Counted from the stretch's first letter, positions 44,367 to 53,520 are shown. The stretch is 64,000 bases of DNA from CAWJJM01 sp963843275 (GCA_963843275.1 CAWJJM010000004.1:62001-126000); one strand, 5' to 3'. A program made the numbers and translations. The notes: generated by a model not told the origin, from the letters alone.

Positions 44367-46327
44367 GCGCGGGGCCGCCGGACCCCGCCGCCGTCTACCG
44401 CCACCGCCGCGACCGCTGCCGCGCCGAGGAGAGGCGCCTCGAGCGCGCCAGCCGCGCCTACTCCGCGGCCCGGCTGGCGGCGCTGGCCGTCGGGCTCGGC
44501 TTCCTGGTGGCCGGGCTGGTGCACGCCGGGAGCGCGCCGCGCTGGGCCTGGCCGGGGGCGGCGGGCGGCGCCCTCGTACTGGCCGTGCTGGCCCTCCTCC
44601 ACGGCCGGTTGCTGCGCCGCCAACGCCGCTGGACCGACCTCGCGGCGCTCAACGCCCAGGCGCTGGCGCGCAGCGAGCGGCGCTGGGCGGACCTGCCGCC
44701 CGGCCCGGCGCCGCCGGCCGACGCACCGCGGCCGCTGCCGCCGTTCGTGCGGGACGTCGGCGTCTTCGGCGCGGTCTCGCTCGCCCGGCTGCTCGGCACG
44801 GCGCGCACCCCGGTGGGCCGCGCCACGCTGGCCCGCTGGCTGCTCGCCCCCGCGCCGCCCGGCGAGGTGGGCGCGCGCCAGGCGGCGGTGCGCGAGCTCG
44901 CCGCGGAGATCGACTTCCGCCAGGAGCTCGAGCACGCCGGCCTCGGCGTCGGCGTGCCGGTCGACCCGGACGACGGCCCCGCCGCGCCGGTCGCGGGGGG
45001 GAGCGCGGAGGGAGCGGACCCGGCCCCCCGGCGGCGGCCGGCACGGCGGCCGCCGGCCGACCCGGAGGCCTTCCTCACCTGGGCGGAGAGCCCGCCCTGG
45101 CTCCTCGACCGCCCGGCCCTGCGGGTCGTCTCCTGGGCGCTCCCCCTCGCCGTCTGGGCGTCGCTGCTCGCCGCCCTCGGCGGCCTGCTCCCCGCGGCGC
45201 TGCCGGCGCTCGGGCTGCTCGCCGCCCTGGCGCTGTCCTGGGGTCTCCGCGGCCGGGTGGACCCCCTCCTCGACCGCGTCGCCGCCGGCGCCGACGAGCT
45301 CGGCGCCTACGCCGGAGCGCTCGCCGTCGCCGAGGCCCGCTCCTGGACCGCGCCCCGGCTCGCCCGCGTCGCCGCCGACCTCGCCTCCGAGGGGGTCCCG
45401 GCCAGCCGCTGGCTGGCCCGCCTGCGGCGCCGCGTCGAGGTGGCCGACGCCCGCCACGGCTCGTTCCACGTCATCGTCCAGACGCTGTTCCTGTGGGACC
45501 TCCACGCCCTGGCGGCGCTCGAGCGCTGGCAGCGGCGCGCCGGGCCGCGGGCGCGCCGCTGGCTCGAGGCGCTGGGGGAGCTGGAGGCCCTCGCCGCCCT
45601 CGCCGCGCTGGCGCACGGCGAACCGGGCTGGGCCTTCGCCGAGCTGCGGGAGGACGGCGACCGCGAGCTGGTCGGGAGCGGCCTCGCCCACCCGCTGCTG
45701 GCGGCCGGCCAGCGGGTGGCGAACGACGTCCGGGTGGGTCCGCCCGGCACCTTCCTGCTGGTGACCGGCTCCAACATGAGCGGCAAGAGCACCCTGCTGC
45801 GCGCCCTCGGCGCCAACGCGGTGCTGGCGCAGGCCGGGGCGCCCGCCTGCGCCGCGGCGCTGCGGCTGCCGCCCCTGCGGCTCGCCACCAGCATCCTGGT
45901 GGAGGACTCCCTCGCCGCGGGCGTCTCGTTCTTCATGGCCGAGCTGCTGCGCCTCAAGCAGGTGGTCGACGAGGCCGGCCGGGCGCGGCGCGAGGACCGC
46001 GTGCTGCTCTACCTGCTCGACGAGGTGCTGCGCGGCACCAACAGCGAGGAGCGCCGCGAGGCGGTGCGGCGGGTGCTCGGCCACCTGCTGGAGGCGGGCG
46101 CGATCGGCGCCCTGTCGACGCACGACCTCGAGCTCGGCGCGCTGCCGCGGATCGCCGCCGCCGCCGTGCCGGTGCACTTCCGCGAGACGGTGCACCCGCC
46201 GGGCGCGCCGCGGCCGATGACCTTCGACTACCGGCTGCGCCCCGGCCTGGCCACCACCCGCAACGCCCTGCGCCTGCTCGCGGCGGTGGGGTTGGCGGGG
46301 GAGAGCGGTCCGGACGAGCCCCGGTAG
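44363..46327 (+). CDS. Membrane-anchored MutS-like ATPase
   Basis: The 654-aa protein ends with a MutS-type ATPase: GTFLLVTGSNMSGKSTLLRALG (Walker A near residue 468), ILVEDSLAAGVSFFMAELLRLKQ, and Walker B LLYLLDEVLRGTNSEERR near 548, followed by ALSTHDLEL. Before it lies a MutS lever-like helical domain (TPVGRATLARWLL..., VADLASEGVPASRWLARL). Two hydrophobic pairs break the sequence: one near residues 35-75 (AALAVGLGFLVAGLVHAG and LVLAVLALLHG) and one near 260-295. The mismatch-recognition and clamp domains of MutS1 are missing. This matches the membrane-bound MutS-related group often seen in Bacteroidetes and Acidobacteriota. It is not likely to do mismatch repair. The GTG start overlaps the sulfatase stop. 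Confidence 0.85.
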   Translation: MSAGPPDPAAVYRHRRDRCRAEERRLERASRAYSAARLAALAVGLGFLVAGLVHAGSAPRWAWPGAAGGALVLAVLALLHGRLLRRQRRWTDLAALNAQALARSERRWADLPPGPAPPADAPRPLPPFVRDVGVFGAVSLARLLGTARTPVGRATLARWLLAPAPPGEVGARQAAVRELAAEIDFRQELEHAGLGVGVPVDPDDGPAAPVAGGSAEGADPAPRRRPARRPPADPEAFLTWAESPPWLLDRPALRVVSWALPLAVWASLLAALGGLLPAALPALGLLAALALSWGLRGRVDPLLDRVAAGADELGAYAGALAVAEARSWTAPRLARVAADLASEGVPASRWLARLRRRVEVADARHGSFHVIVQTLFLWDLHALAALERWQRRAGPRARRWLEALGELEALAALAALAHGEPGWAFAELREDGDRELVGSGLAHPLLAAGQRVANDVRVGPPGTFLLVTGSNMSGKSTLLRALGANAVLAQAGAPACAAALRLPPLRLATSILVEDSLAAGVSFFMAELLRLKQVVDEAGRARREDRVLLYLLDEVLRGTNSEERREAVRRVLGHLLEAGAIGALSTHDLELGALPRIAAAAVPVHFRETVHPPGAPRPMTFDYRLRPGLATTRNALRLLAAVGLAGESGPDEPR

Positions 46328-46375
46328 CCGGCGCCGCCGGGGGCGGCGGTAGCATGCGGACGGAAGGAGGCGACG

Positions 46376-47374
46376 ATGGAGTACGTGAAGCTGGGGAGCA
46401 CCGGGCTGTCGGTGTCGCGGATCTGCCTCGGGTGCATGAGCTACGGCGATCCCGGGTGGCGCGACTGGGTGCTGTCGGAGGAGGACGGCCGGCCGTTCAT
46501 CCGCCGGGCGCTCGAGGCCGGCGTCAACTTCTTCGACACCGCCGACATGTACTCGCGCGGCGCCTCCGAGGAGGTCCTGGGCCGCGCCCTGGCCGATTTC
46601 ACCCGCCGCGACGAGGTGGTGATCGCCACCAAGGTCTTCTTCCCGGCCGGCGACGGGCCCAACGCGGGCGGCCTGTCGCGCAAGCACGTCCTGGCCGGCA
46701 TCGACGCCTCGCTGCGGCGGCTGGGCACCGACTACGTCGACCTCTACCAGATCCACCGCTGGGACCCGACGACGCCGGTCGAGGAGATGGTGGAGACGCT
46801 GGACTCGCTGGTGCGCAGCGGCAAGGTGCGCTACCTCGGCGCCTCCTCGATGTTCGCCTGGCAGCTCGCGCGCGCGCTGTACACCGCCGACCTCCACGGC
46901 TGGCACCGCTTCGTGTCGATGCAGAACCACTACAACCTCGTCTACCGCGAGGAGGAGCGCGAGATGCTGCCGCTGTGCCGCGCCGAGGGGTTGGGGGTGA
47001 TCCCCTGGAGCCCGTTGGCCCGCGGCTTCCTCACCGGCAACCGGCGGCCGGGGGACCGGGCGACCGACCAGGAGTCCGGCGCCACCGCCCGCACCCGCTC
47101 CGACGACTACGCGCACAAGCTCTACTACCGCGACGGCGACGCGACGGTGGTCGAGCGGGTGGCGGAGGTCGCCGGCCGGCGCGGCGACACGCCGGCCCAG
47201 GTGGCGCTGGCCTGGCTGCTGCGCCAGCCCGGCGTCACCGCGCCGATCGTCGGCGCCACGAAGCTCGAGCACCTCGACCAGGCGGTGGCGGCGGTCGGCC
47301 TGCGGCTCGACGACGAGGAGGCGGCGGCCCTCGAGGAGCCCTACCGGCCGCACCCGGTCCTGGGGCACCACTAG
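46376..47374 (+). CDS. Aldo/keto reductase
   Basis: The 332-aa protein starts EYVKLGSTGLSVSRICLGCM and has the catalytic tetrad of the family: Asp in FFDTADMYSRGASEEVLG with the Tyr, Lys in VIATKVFF and His in YQIHRWD. The NADPH-binding C-terminal part has IPWSPLARGFLTGN and VTAPIVGATKLEHLDQAV. It is close to the YajO/Tas group. Substrate unknown. GGAGG precedes the ATG and a TAGCAT -10-like box lies about 20 nt upstream, so it is probably transcribed on its own. Confidence 0.93.
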   Translation: MEYVKLGSTGLSVSRICLGCMSYGDPGWRDWVLSEEDGRPFIRRALEAGVNFFDTADMYSRGASEEVLGRALADFTRRDEVVIATKVFFPAGDGPNAGGLSRKHVLAGIDASLRRLGTDYVDLYQIHRWDPTTPVEEMVETLDSLVRSGKVRYLGASSMFAWQLARALYTADLHGWHRFVSMQNHYNLVYREEEREMLPLCRAEGLGVIPWSPLARGFLTGNRRPGDRATDQESGATARTRSDDYAHKLYYRDGDATVVERVAEVAGRRGDTPAQVALAWLLRQPGVTAPIVGATKLEHLDQAVAAVGLRLDDEEAAALEEPYRPHPVLGHH

Positions 47375-47391
47375 GGACGCCGCGCCGCCGC

Positions 47392-48033
47392 GTGTACCGC
47401 CGCTTCGTCTTCCCGCGGCTCTGCCACCTGACCTGCTCGGGGCGGCGCTTCGACCGCTACCGCCGGGCGCTGCTGGCCGGGGCGCGCGGCCGCGTCCTCG
47501 AGATCGGCTTCGGCAGCGGCCTCAACCTCCCCTGCTACCCGCCCGGCATCGAGCGGATCGACGCCGTCGATCCCAACCCCGGCATGCTGCGGCTGGCCCG
47601 CCGGCGGCTCGCCACCGCGCCCGCCCCGGTCGAGCTGCACACCCTCGACGCCGAGCGCCTCCCCTTCGACGACGGGACCTTCGCCACCGCGGTGAGCACC
47701 TGGACGCTGTGCAGCGTCCGCGACCCCGCCGCCGTCCTCGCCGAGATCCACCGCGTGCTCGCCCCCGGCGGCCGCTTCCTCTTCCTCGAGCACGGCCTGG
47801 CGCCGTCGCCCGGCGTCGCCCGCTGGCAGCGCCGGCTCACCCCGCTGTGGAGCCTCTGCGCCGACGGCTGCCACCTCGACCGCGACTTCGCGGCCCTGCT
47901 CGCTGCCGCCCCGCTGGAGCGGGTCGCCCTGGAGCGCTTCCGCGATCCGGGAACGTCGGCGCTGGCCGGCGTGATGTACCGCGGCGCGGCGCGGCGGGGG
48001 GACGGGACGGGTGGGGAGGGCGGCCCGCCGTAG
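47392..48033 (+). CDS. SAM-dependent methyltransferase (class I)
   Basis: The 213-aa protein has VLEIGFGSGLNLPCYP (motif I), IDAVDPNPGMLRLARRRL (motif post I), LPFDDGTFATAVSTWTLCSVRDP (motif II) and LAPGGRFLFLEHG (motif III). A VARWQRRLTPLWSLCADGCHLDRD tail follows. This pattern (EHG, WSLCADGCHL) resembles the UbiE-like/METTL7-type methyltransferases that act on phospholipids or thiols. The GTG at 47392 is 17 bp after the aldo/keto reductase stop, so the two may be co-transcribed. Confidence 0.85.
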   Translation: MYRRFVFPRLCHLTCSGRRFDRYRRALLAGARGRVLEIGFGSGLNLPCYPPGIERIDAVDPNPGMLRLARRRLATAPAPVELHTLDAERLPFDDGTFATAVSTWTLCSVRDPAAVLAEIHRVLAPGGRFLFLEHGLAPSPGVARWQRRLTPLWSLCADGCHLDRDFAALLAAAPLERVALERFRDPGTSALAGVMYRGAARRGDGTGGEGGPP

Positions 48034-48048
48034 CGGGCGGCGCCGGCG

Positions 48049-48351
48049 CTAGGGGACCTTGATCGGGTCGCCGAGCTCGTGCAGCGAGAAGTTGGCCATG
48101 ATCTGGTGGCCGTTGAAGTCGAGGACGCGCAGGTCCTCGCGCTCGGCAAGGTCCGCGGCGACCGAGGGGTAGGCCTGCGGGTAGCGCTGCTCGACGGCCT
48201 CCCGCGCCACCTCGTAGGCGATGAAGCGGTCGATCCCCTTGTAGCGCAGCTTGGCGATCAGCCGCTCGTCGTTCAGCTCTTCGTAGGTGGTCAGCACCAG
48301 GATCGGCCCGGTGCCGGTGAAGAACAGGAAAGCGCGGATGGGGTTGGCCAT
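48049..48351 (-). CDS. Conserved hypothetical protein (100 aa)
   Basis: The protein starts MANPIRAFLFFTGTGPILVL and continues with ELNDERLIAKLRYKGIDRFIAYEV, AVEQRYPQAYPSVAADLAE and VLDFNGHQIMANFSLHELGD. No family is recognised; the first 20 residues could form a single membrane segment. The ATG at 48351 is chosen over a TTG 9 bp upstream. A TACGTT box 8 nt before the ATG, without a ribosome-binding site, again suggests a leaderless start. Confidence 0.7.
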   Translation of the reverse strand: MANPIRAFLFFTGTGPILVLTTYEELNDERLIAKLRYKGIDRFIAYEVAREAVEQRYPQAYPSVAADLAEREDLRVLDFNGHQIMANFSLHELGDPIKVP

Positions 48352-48359
48352 GCGCGGCA

Positions 48360-48365
48360 AACGTA
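48360..48365 (-). promoter_or_regulatory. -10-like element (TACGTT) upstream of the 100-aa protein
   Basis: On the minus strand TACGTT is followed by 8 nt and the ATG. It fits the TANNNT pattern seen before several other genes here, but is a weak match on its own. Confidence 0.3.
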
Positions 48366-48438
48366 CCCGCGGCCGCGCGCCGCTGTCAAGGCGGCGCCGC
48401 GGGGCGCGCCGGAGCCGCGCGGGGAGCGGCCGCCGCCG

Positions 48439-48864
48439 TCAGGCCAGGTCGATGAAGTGGTGGTCGTGGAGCTGGCGCAGGAACAGGGCGACCCGCGGGG
48501 CGGCGGGGCGGACGGGGTCGCCGAGGTCGGCCTCGAGGGCGGCGCAGACGTCGGCCACGGTGCGGTGGCCGTCGAGGTGGCGCCAGGTAGCGGATCCCAG
48601 GTCGTCGAGGCGGACGCGGGGGATCGACAGCAGGTAGGCGACCCGGTCGCCGAGTCCCGCCAGACCGCCGCGGACGGGCCGGAGGCGCTCGAGCACCACC
48701 CGGCCCTCCACCTCGCGCGCCGTGGCTCGCGGCACCGGCACCACCTCGGCCCAGCGCGGGCCGAGCGCGGCCGCGGGGTCGGCCGGGGCGCGGGGCGCGG
48801 CCGCGGGGCCGGCGGGGCCCGCCGCGGCCCGGGCGGGCCGCAGCGGGCAGGTCTCGTCCGCCAC
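48439..48864 (-). CDS. PqqD-family protein
   Basis: The 141-aa protein ends with a PqqD-like winged helix: VRLDDLGSATWRHLDGHRTVADVCAALEADL, then RVALFLRQLHDHHFIDL. PqqD domains bind precursor peptides for modification by radical SAM enzymes, but many stand-alone copies exist whose partner is unknown. The N-terminal ~45 residues are an Ala/Pro-rich extension. The GTG lies 4 nt after the stop of the OPT transporter, so translation is probably coupled. No radical SAM partner or precursor peptide is nearby. Confidence 0.75.
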   Translation of the reverse strand: MADETCPLRPARAAAGPAGPAAAPRAPADPAAALGPRWAEVVPVPRATAREVEGRVVLERLRPVRGGLAGLGDRVAYLLSIPRVRLDDLGSATWRHLDGHRTVADVCAALEADLGDPVRPAAPRVALFLRQLHDHHFIDLA

Positions 48865-48868
48865 CGCG

Positions 48869-50863
48869 CTACTCGATGCGGCTCGCCGGCAGGCCGCCTT
48901 CGCGCATCTTCTTGACCGGCATCCAGATCAGCATGTAGGCCACGAAGGCGAAGCCGATCAGGCCGAGCCAGAAGCTGGGCTCGAACGACGGCGTCACCGC
49001 CTGCCGCATGTGCAGCAGCCAGGGGGCGAACTCGCCGCCGAGCACCAGGAAGGCCAGGATCACCGCCATCAGGGCCTCGCCGGCGATGAAGCCCGACGCC
49101 ACCAGGATGCCGAGGTTCTCGGCGCGCAGGCGCTCCTCGCCGGTGGCGCCGGCGCGGGTGGCCTTGCGCTCGAAGAACCAGCGGAAGACGCCGCCCACGA
49201 AGATCGCCGCGGTGGAGTAGAAGGGCAGGTACATGCCGACCGCGATCAGCATCGGCGACGGCGACTTGATGAGGATCAGCCCGAGCGCCAGGAACATGCC
49301 GACGATGACCAGCGGCCAGGCCATCTCGCCGCCGACGATCCCCTTGGCCATCAGCGCCATCAGGCCGGCCTGCGGCGCCGGCAGCTCGGCGGAGCCGATG
49401 TGGTAGACGCGGTCCAGCGCCGACAGCGGCAGGGCGAGGACCGCGGCCGCCGCGATGACGCCGATGATCTCGGCGATCTCCATCTTCCACGGCGTGCCGC
49501 CGAGGATGTGCCCCACCTTGAGGTCCTGCATCATGTCGCCGGCGATGCCCGCCGCGCAGCAGACGACGCCGGCGACCCCGAGCACCGCGGCGACGCCGTG
49601 GACGTCGGTGAGGCCGATCGCCACCATCAGCACCGCGGAGATCAGCAGCGCCGACAGCGTCAGACCCGAGATCGGGTTGTTGGAGCTGCCGATCAGGCCC
49701 ACCAGATAGCCCGCCACCGCGGCGAACAGGAAGCCGAGGACCACCATCACGACGGTGAGCAGGAGCGAGCCGCCCCAGTTCTGGGCGAAGTAGTCGTAGA
49801 GGAAGAAGACCGGGATGGCGATCAGGCCGATGGCCACCAGGACCTTCTTGAAGTCGAGGTCGACCTCGGTGCGCTCCACAGCCTCGCCGCTGCCGATGGC
49901 GCCGCCGCGCAGGTCGCGGAAGGCCTTGCCGATGCCGGCCGCCAGCGAGCCGCGCAGGTTCCACAGGGTGTAGAAGGCGGCCACGATCATGGTGCCGACG
50001 GCGAGGGGGCGCACCTGGCGCAGCCACACCATGGTCGCGAGGTCCAGCATCGTGTTGCCCTCGGGCAGGCCGGCGGAGAGCGAGGGGCTGAGGAACAGCG
50101 CCAACGGCACCAGCACCAGCCAGCCCATGACCGCGCCGGCGAAGAGCACCGCCGCCACCCGCAGGCCGACGATGAAGCCGACCCCCATCAGCGCCGGCGA
50201 GGCCGACGGCGACTGGACCAGCAGGCCGCCGGTGTAGGCGACGCGGCGGCCCAGCATCTCGACGGTCGAGGCCGAGAACTCGTAGAAGCGCTGCGCGTAG
50301 TCCTCCACCAGGTGGATGCCGTTGGAGTTCTTGAACAGCTCCCACAGCGCGGCGATCCCCATCGCCCCGAAGACGTACTTGGCGCCGGTCTGGCCGCCCT
50401 GGCCGGCCTTGACGATCTCGGCGGCGGCGACGCTCTCGGGGAAGGGCAGGTCGGCCTCGACCACCAGGGTGCGGCGCAGCACGATGACGAAGAGCACGCC
50501 GAGGACGCCGCCGAGCATCATGATGACGGTCGACTCCCAGTAGTGCAGCTCCTCCCAGGCGCCGCTGATCACGAAGGCGGGGATGGTGAAGATGGCGCCG
50601 GCGACCAGCGCCTCCCCCACCGACGCCGCGGTCCGGGCGATGTTCTCCTCGAGGATCGTCCCGCCCAGCGCGCGCAGCGCCGCCATCGCGACGACGGCGG
50701 CCGGGAAGGTGGCGGCGACGGTCAGCCCCGCCTTCATGCCCAGGTAGGCGTTGGCGGCGCCGAGGACGACGGCCATCACCACGCCGAGCAGCACCGCCTT
50801 GACGGTGAGCTCGGCCATGGACTTCGACGCTGGGACGTACGGCGTATCCCGCTTGGGTTCCAT
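48869..50863 (-). CDS. OPT-family oligopeptide transporter
   Basis: The 664-aa protein has about 16 hydrophobic segments. The family motifs are present: AANAYLGMKAGLTVAATFPAA, EENIARTAASVGEA, ISGAWEELHYWESTVIM, LPFPESVAAAEIVKAG, and SSNNPISGLTLSALLIS. The MQDLKVGHILGGTPWKMEIAEIIG segment is typical of the bacterial OPT subfamily that also includes siderophore and peptide carriers. The ATG at 50863 has GGAGGGG upstream. It is divergent from pepD, which makes an uptake/hydrolysis pair for peptides plausible. Length is normal. Confidence 0.92.
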   Translation of the reverse strand: MEPKRDTPYVPASKSMAELTVKAVLLGVVMAVVLGAANAYLGMKAGLTVAATFPAAVVAMAALRALGGTILEENIARTAASVGEALVAGAIFTIPAFVISGAWEELHYWESTVIMMLGGVLGVLFVIVLRRTLVVEADLPFPESVAAAEIVKAGQGGQTGAKYVFGAMGIAALWELFKNSNGIHLVEDYAQRFYEFSASTVEMLGRRVAYTGGLLVQSPSASPALMGVGFIVGLRVAAVLFAGAVMGWLVLVPLALFLSPSLSAGLPEGNTMLDLATMVWLRQVRPLAVGTMIVAAFYTLWNLRGSLAAGIGKAFRDLRGGAIGSGEAVERTEVDLDFKKVLVAIGLIAIPVFFLYDYFAQNWGGSLLLTVVMVVLGFLFAAVAGYLVGLIGSSNNPISGLTLSALLISAVLMVAIGLTDVHGVAAVLGVAGVVCCAAGIAGDMMQDLKVGHILGGTPWKMEIAEIIGVIAAAAVLALPLSALDRVYHIGSAELPAPQAGLMALMAKGIVGGEMAWPLVIVGMFLALGLILIKSPSPMLIAVGMYLPFYSTAAIFVGGVFRWFFERKATRAGATGEERLRAENLGILVASGFIAGEALMAVILAFLVLGGEFAPWLLHMRQAVTPSFEPSFWLGLIGFAFVAYMLIWMPVKKMREGGLPASRIE

Positions 50864-51056
50864 GTCTGCTGTCCCCTCCGAGTCGATGATGAACGAAAGC
50901 CGGGCGATTCTACGGCCCCGGCGCGGGCGGGGCAAACCGGGCGGCCGCGGCCGGCGGCCGGCGGCGGCCGCGGCGCGGTACACTCGTCGGGTGACGGCGC
51001 GCCGGCCGGCGCGCCCCCGACCTCACCCGAGAAGCCGTTCCCCAGGAGGACCCGAC

Positions 51057-52511
51057 ATGACCTTCGTTTCCGACCTCGATCCCCGCGTGGTATGGAAGCA
51101 CTTCGACGACATCCTCGCCATCCCGCGGGCCTCGAAGGACGAGGAGAGGATGCGGCGCCACGTGCTCGGCGTCGCCGAGCGCCTCGGCCTGCCCGCCCGC
51201 ACCGACGACGCCGGCAACGTGGTGGTGACCAAGCCCGCCGCCCCCGGCCACGAGGACGCCCCGGTCACCGTGCTGCAGGGCCACCTCGACATGGTGCAGG
51301 AGAAGAACTCCGACGTCGACTTCGACTTCTCGAGCGACGCCATCCGGCCCGAGCGCGACGGCGACTACCTGACCGCCGACGGCACCACCCTGGGCTCGGA
51401 CAACGGCATCGGGGTGGCCGCGATGCTGGCGGTGATGGAGTCGAGCGACATCGCCCACGGACCGCTCGAGCTGCTGTTCACCATCGACGAGGAGACCGGG
51501 CTGACCGGCGCCGGCAGCCTGGCGGCCGACCTGCTCGCGGGCCGCCAGCTCCTCAACCTCGACACCGAGGAGGAGAACGCCCTCTACGTCGGCTGCGCCG
51601 GCGGCGGCGACTCGCAGCTCCGCCTGCCGCTGGTGACCGGCGCGCCGGCGGCCGGCGAGAAGGCGGTGCGCTTCCACCTCTCCGGGCTCAAGGGCGGCCA
51701 CTCCGGCGTCGACATCCACCTCCAGCGCGGCAACGCCATCCAGCTCCTCGCCCGGGCGCTCTACGGGGCCTTCCTCGAGGGGCGCTTCCAGCTCGCCCGC
51801 TTCGCCGGTGGCACCGCCCACAACGCCATCCCCCGCGAGGCCTTCGCCACCGTGATGGTGGCCGAGGGCCGGCAGGAGGCGCTGCGCCAGGCGGTCGACC
51901 GCGAGATGGCGGCGATCCGCGCCGAGTACGCCGGCCCCGACCCCGGGATCCGCCTCGACAGCTCGGTCGTCGACGCGCCCGCGGCGGTGTGGGACGAGGC
52001 CTCGACCGTCAAGGCGCTGGCGCTGCTCAACGCGCTGCCGCACGGCGTGATGGCGATGAGCCACGACATCCCCGACCTGGTGGAGACCTCCACCAACCTG
52101 GCGGTGGTGACCCCGGGCGACGACAGCCTGGGGATCCTGATGTCGAGCCGCAGCTCGGTCGCCTCGGCGATCACCGCGCTGCGACGCCGCATCCGCGCCG
52201 CCGCCACCCTCGCCGGCGCCCAGGTGGAGGAGGCCGGTGGCTATCCGGGCTGGCAGCCCGACATGGACTCCCGCCTGCTGCGGGTGCTCTCCGCGGTGCA
52301 CCGGCGCGAGCTCGGCGAGGAGCCCGCGGTCAAGGCGATCCACGCCGGGCTCGAGACCGGCATCATCGGCGAGAAGTACCCGGGGATGGACATGATCTCC
52401 TTCGGGCCGCAGATCGAGTTCCCGCACTCGCCCGACGAGCGGGTGCTGATCCCGTCGGTGGGCCGGTTCTGGAAGCTCCTGCGCGCCACCCTCGAGGAGC
52501 TCGCCGCCTGA
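51057..52511 (+). CDS. pepD: Cytosolic dipeptidase/aminoacyl-histidine dipeptidase PepD (M20)
   Basis: The 484-aa protein has the M20 zinc motifs: VLQGHLDMVQEKN, the GTTLGSDNGIGVAAMLAVM block with the bridging Asp, and FTIDEETGLTGA. The lid domain (KGGHSGVDIHLQRGNAI, FAGGTAHNAIPREAF) and the C-terminal AIHAGLETGIIGEKYPGMDMISFGP match PepD. It cleaves unspecific dipeptides, including beta-Ala-His, in the cytoplasm. AGGAGG precedes the ATG. It lies across a 193-bp divergent gap from the OPT peptide transporter; a TACACT box (50978-50983) may be its promoter. Confidence 0.95.
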   Translation: MTFVSDLDPRVVWKHFDDILAIPRASKDEERMRRHVLGVAERLGLPARTDDAGNVVVTKPAAPGHEDAPVTVLQGHLDMVQEKNSDVDFDFSSDAIRPERDGDYLTADGTTLGSDNGIGVAAMLAVMESSDIAHGPLELLFTIDEETGLTGAGSLAADLLAGRQLLNLDTEEENALYVGCAGGGDSQLRLPLVTGAPAAGEKAVRFHLSGLKGGHSGVDIHLQRGNAIQLLARALYGAFLEGRFQLARFAGGTAHNAIPREAFATVMVAEGRQEALRQAVDREMAAIRAEYAGPDPGIRLDSSVVDAPAAVWDEASTVKALALLNALPHGVMAMSHDIPDLVETSTNLAVVTPGDDSLGILMSSRSSVASAITALRRRIRAAATLAGAQVEEAGGYPGWQPDMDSRLLRVLSAVHRRELGEEPAVKAIHAGLETGIIGEKYPGMDMISFGPQIEFPHSPDERVLIPSVGRFWKLLRATLEELAA

Positions 52512-53137
52512 GCCCCGCCGGCGCGCAGCGCCTCGCCCTGCTGGTCACCGGCGCCTCCGGCATGCGCCTCCCCCGGCACCTGCTGGGGGCGCTGGCCCGG
52601 CACCCCGACGTCGGACGCCTCCACCTGGTGGTGTCGCGCGGCGGCGCGCAGGTGCTGCGCCACGAGCTGGGCCGCGACCGCACCGGCGCGGAGGACCTGG
52701 TGGCGGCGGCCGGCCTGGAGGGCCCCGCCGCCGCCAAGGTCGAGATCCACCGCGACAACGAGCTCGACGCCCCGATCGCCTCGGGCTCCTACCGGCTCGG
52801 CGGCACCCTGGTGCTGCCGTGCTCGGCCGGCACGCTGGGGGCGCTGGCCACCGGCTCGGGCGCGACGCTGATCCACCGCGCCGGCGCCGTGGCGCTGAAG
52901 GAGGGGTGGCCGCTGGTGCTGGGGTTCCGCGAGACCCCGCTGTCGGTCCTCCACGTCGAGAACCTGCGCCGGGTCGCCCACGCCGGGGCCCTGCTCCTCC
53001 CCCCCATCCCCGCCTTCTACATCGGAGGCGAGGACATGGACCGCTTCCTCGACCACTACGCCCTGCGGGTGCTCGACCGCTTCGGGCTCGCCGAGGCGGA
53101 GGAGACGGGCCTGCGCTGGCCGCAGGCCGGGGCCTGA
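52508..53137 (+). CDS. ubiX: UbiX-like flavin prenyltransferase
   Basis: UbiX makes prenylated FMN, the cofactor of UbiD-type decarboxylases. The N-terminus LALLVTGASGMRLPRHLLGAL and the blocks VLPCSAGTLGALATGSG, AGAVALKEGWPLVLGFRETPLS and LLPPIPAFYIGG are all typical. Length is about 209 aa. No ATG or GTG fits the family start. The CTG at 52508 overlaps the pepD stop (CTGA) and is my choice, giving a coupled start, but this is uncertain. The later ATG (52560) would remove the first glycine-rich loop. ubiA and mqnE follow nearby, so it may serve the futalosine menaquinone route. Confidence 0.85.
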   Translation: MSPAGAQRLALLVTGASGMRLPRHLLGALARHPDVGRLHLVVSRGGAQVLRHELGRDRTGAEDLVAAAGLEGPAAAKVEIHRDNELDAPIASGSYRLGGTLVLPCSAGTLGALATGSGATLIHRAGAVALKEGWPLVLGFRETPLSVLHVENLRRVAHAGALLLPPIPAFYIGGEDMDRFLDHYALRVLDRFGLAEAEETGLRWPQAGA

Positions 53138-53171
53138 GCGAGGGAGTCCGCGCCGCGCGGCGCGGCTCCGG

Positions 53172-53399
53172 TCAGGTCTCCGCGCCGGTCTCTTCTTCGG
53201 CGTCGGCGTGGGCGTCGCCACCGCCGGGACCGTCGGGCACCCCCTGGGGTGCCGCGATCGGGGGGCCGGAGCCCGTGTCCTCGGCCTCGGCCTTGGCGGC
53301 GCGCCGGTCCTGGCGCCGCTGCAGCTTCTCCTGGCGCTTGGCCTTGCGGTCGATCTCTTTCTGTCGCTTGAGGAACGTGGTGTTGGTTCGTCTCGCCAT
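53172..53399 (-). CDS. Small basic protein of unknown function
   Basis: The 75-aa protein begins MARRTNTTFLKRQKEIDRKA, a very basic helix of about 35 residues, followed by an acidic Gly/Pro/Glu tail. Short proteins of this type are widespread in delta-proteobacteria and Acidobacteriota and may bind nucleic acid; the function is unknown. GGAGGAGACC precedes the ATG. It is convergent with ubiX and divergent from ubiA. Confidence 0.7.
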   Translation of the reverse strand: MARRTNTTFLKRQKEIDRKAKRQEKLQRRQDRRAAKAEAEDTGSGPPIAAPQGVPDGPGGGDAHADAEEETGAET

Positions 53400-53520
53400 T
53401 CGGTCTCCTCCGCGCCGCCGGACGGTAGCGCGGAAGGCGGCCGACCAGACTCAGCAGGGGTTCGTTTCGTCCTATTGTCGCACGTCGCGCCGCCGACGTC
53501 GCCACGCCGGGGGGCGGTGC

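Noticed and set aside
48439..48864. A RiPP (modified peptide) cluster around the PqqD-like protein
   Set aside because: No radical SAM maturase, precursor peptide or exporter lies nearby. MqnE (54419-55591) is a radical SAM enzyme, but of menaquinone synthesis.
48722..52500. Long plus-strand frame running through the OPT and pepD loci into ubiX
   Set aside because: Only its last ~630 bp (ubiX) has family sequence. The rest is the shadow of the OPT gene on the other strand and of pepD in another frame.
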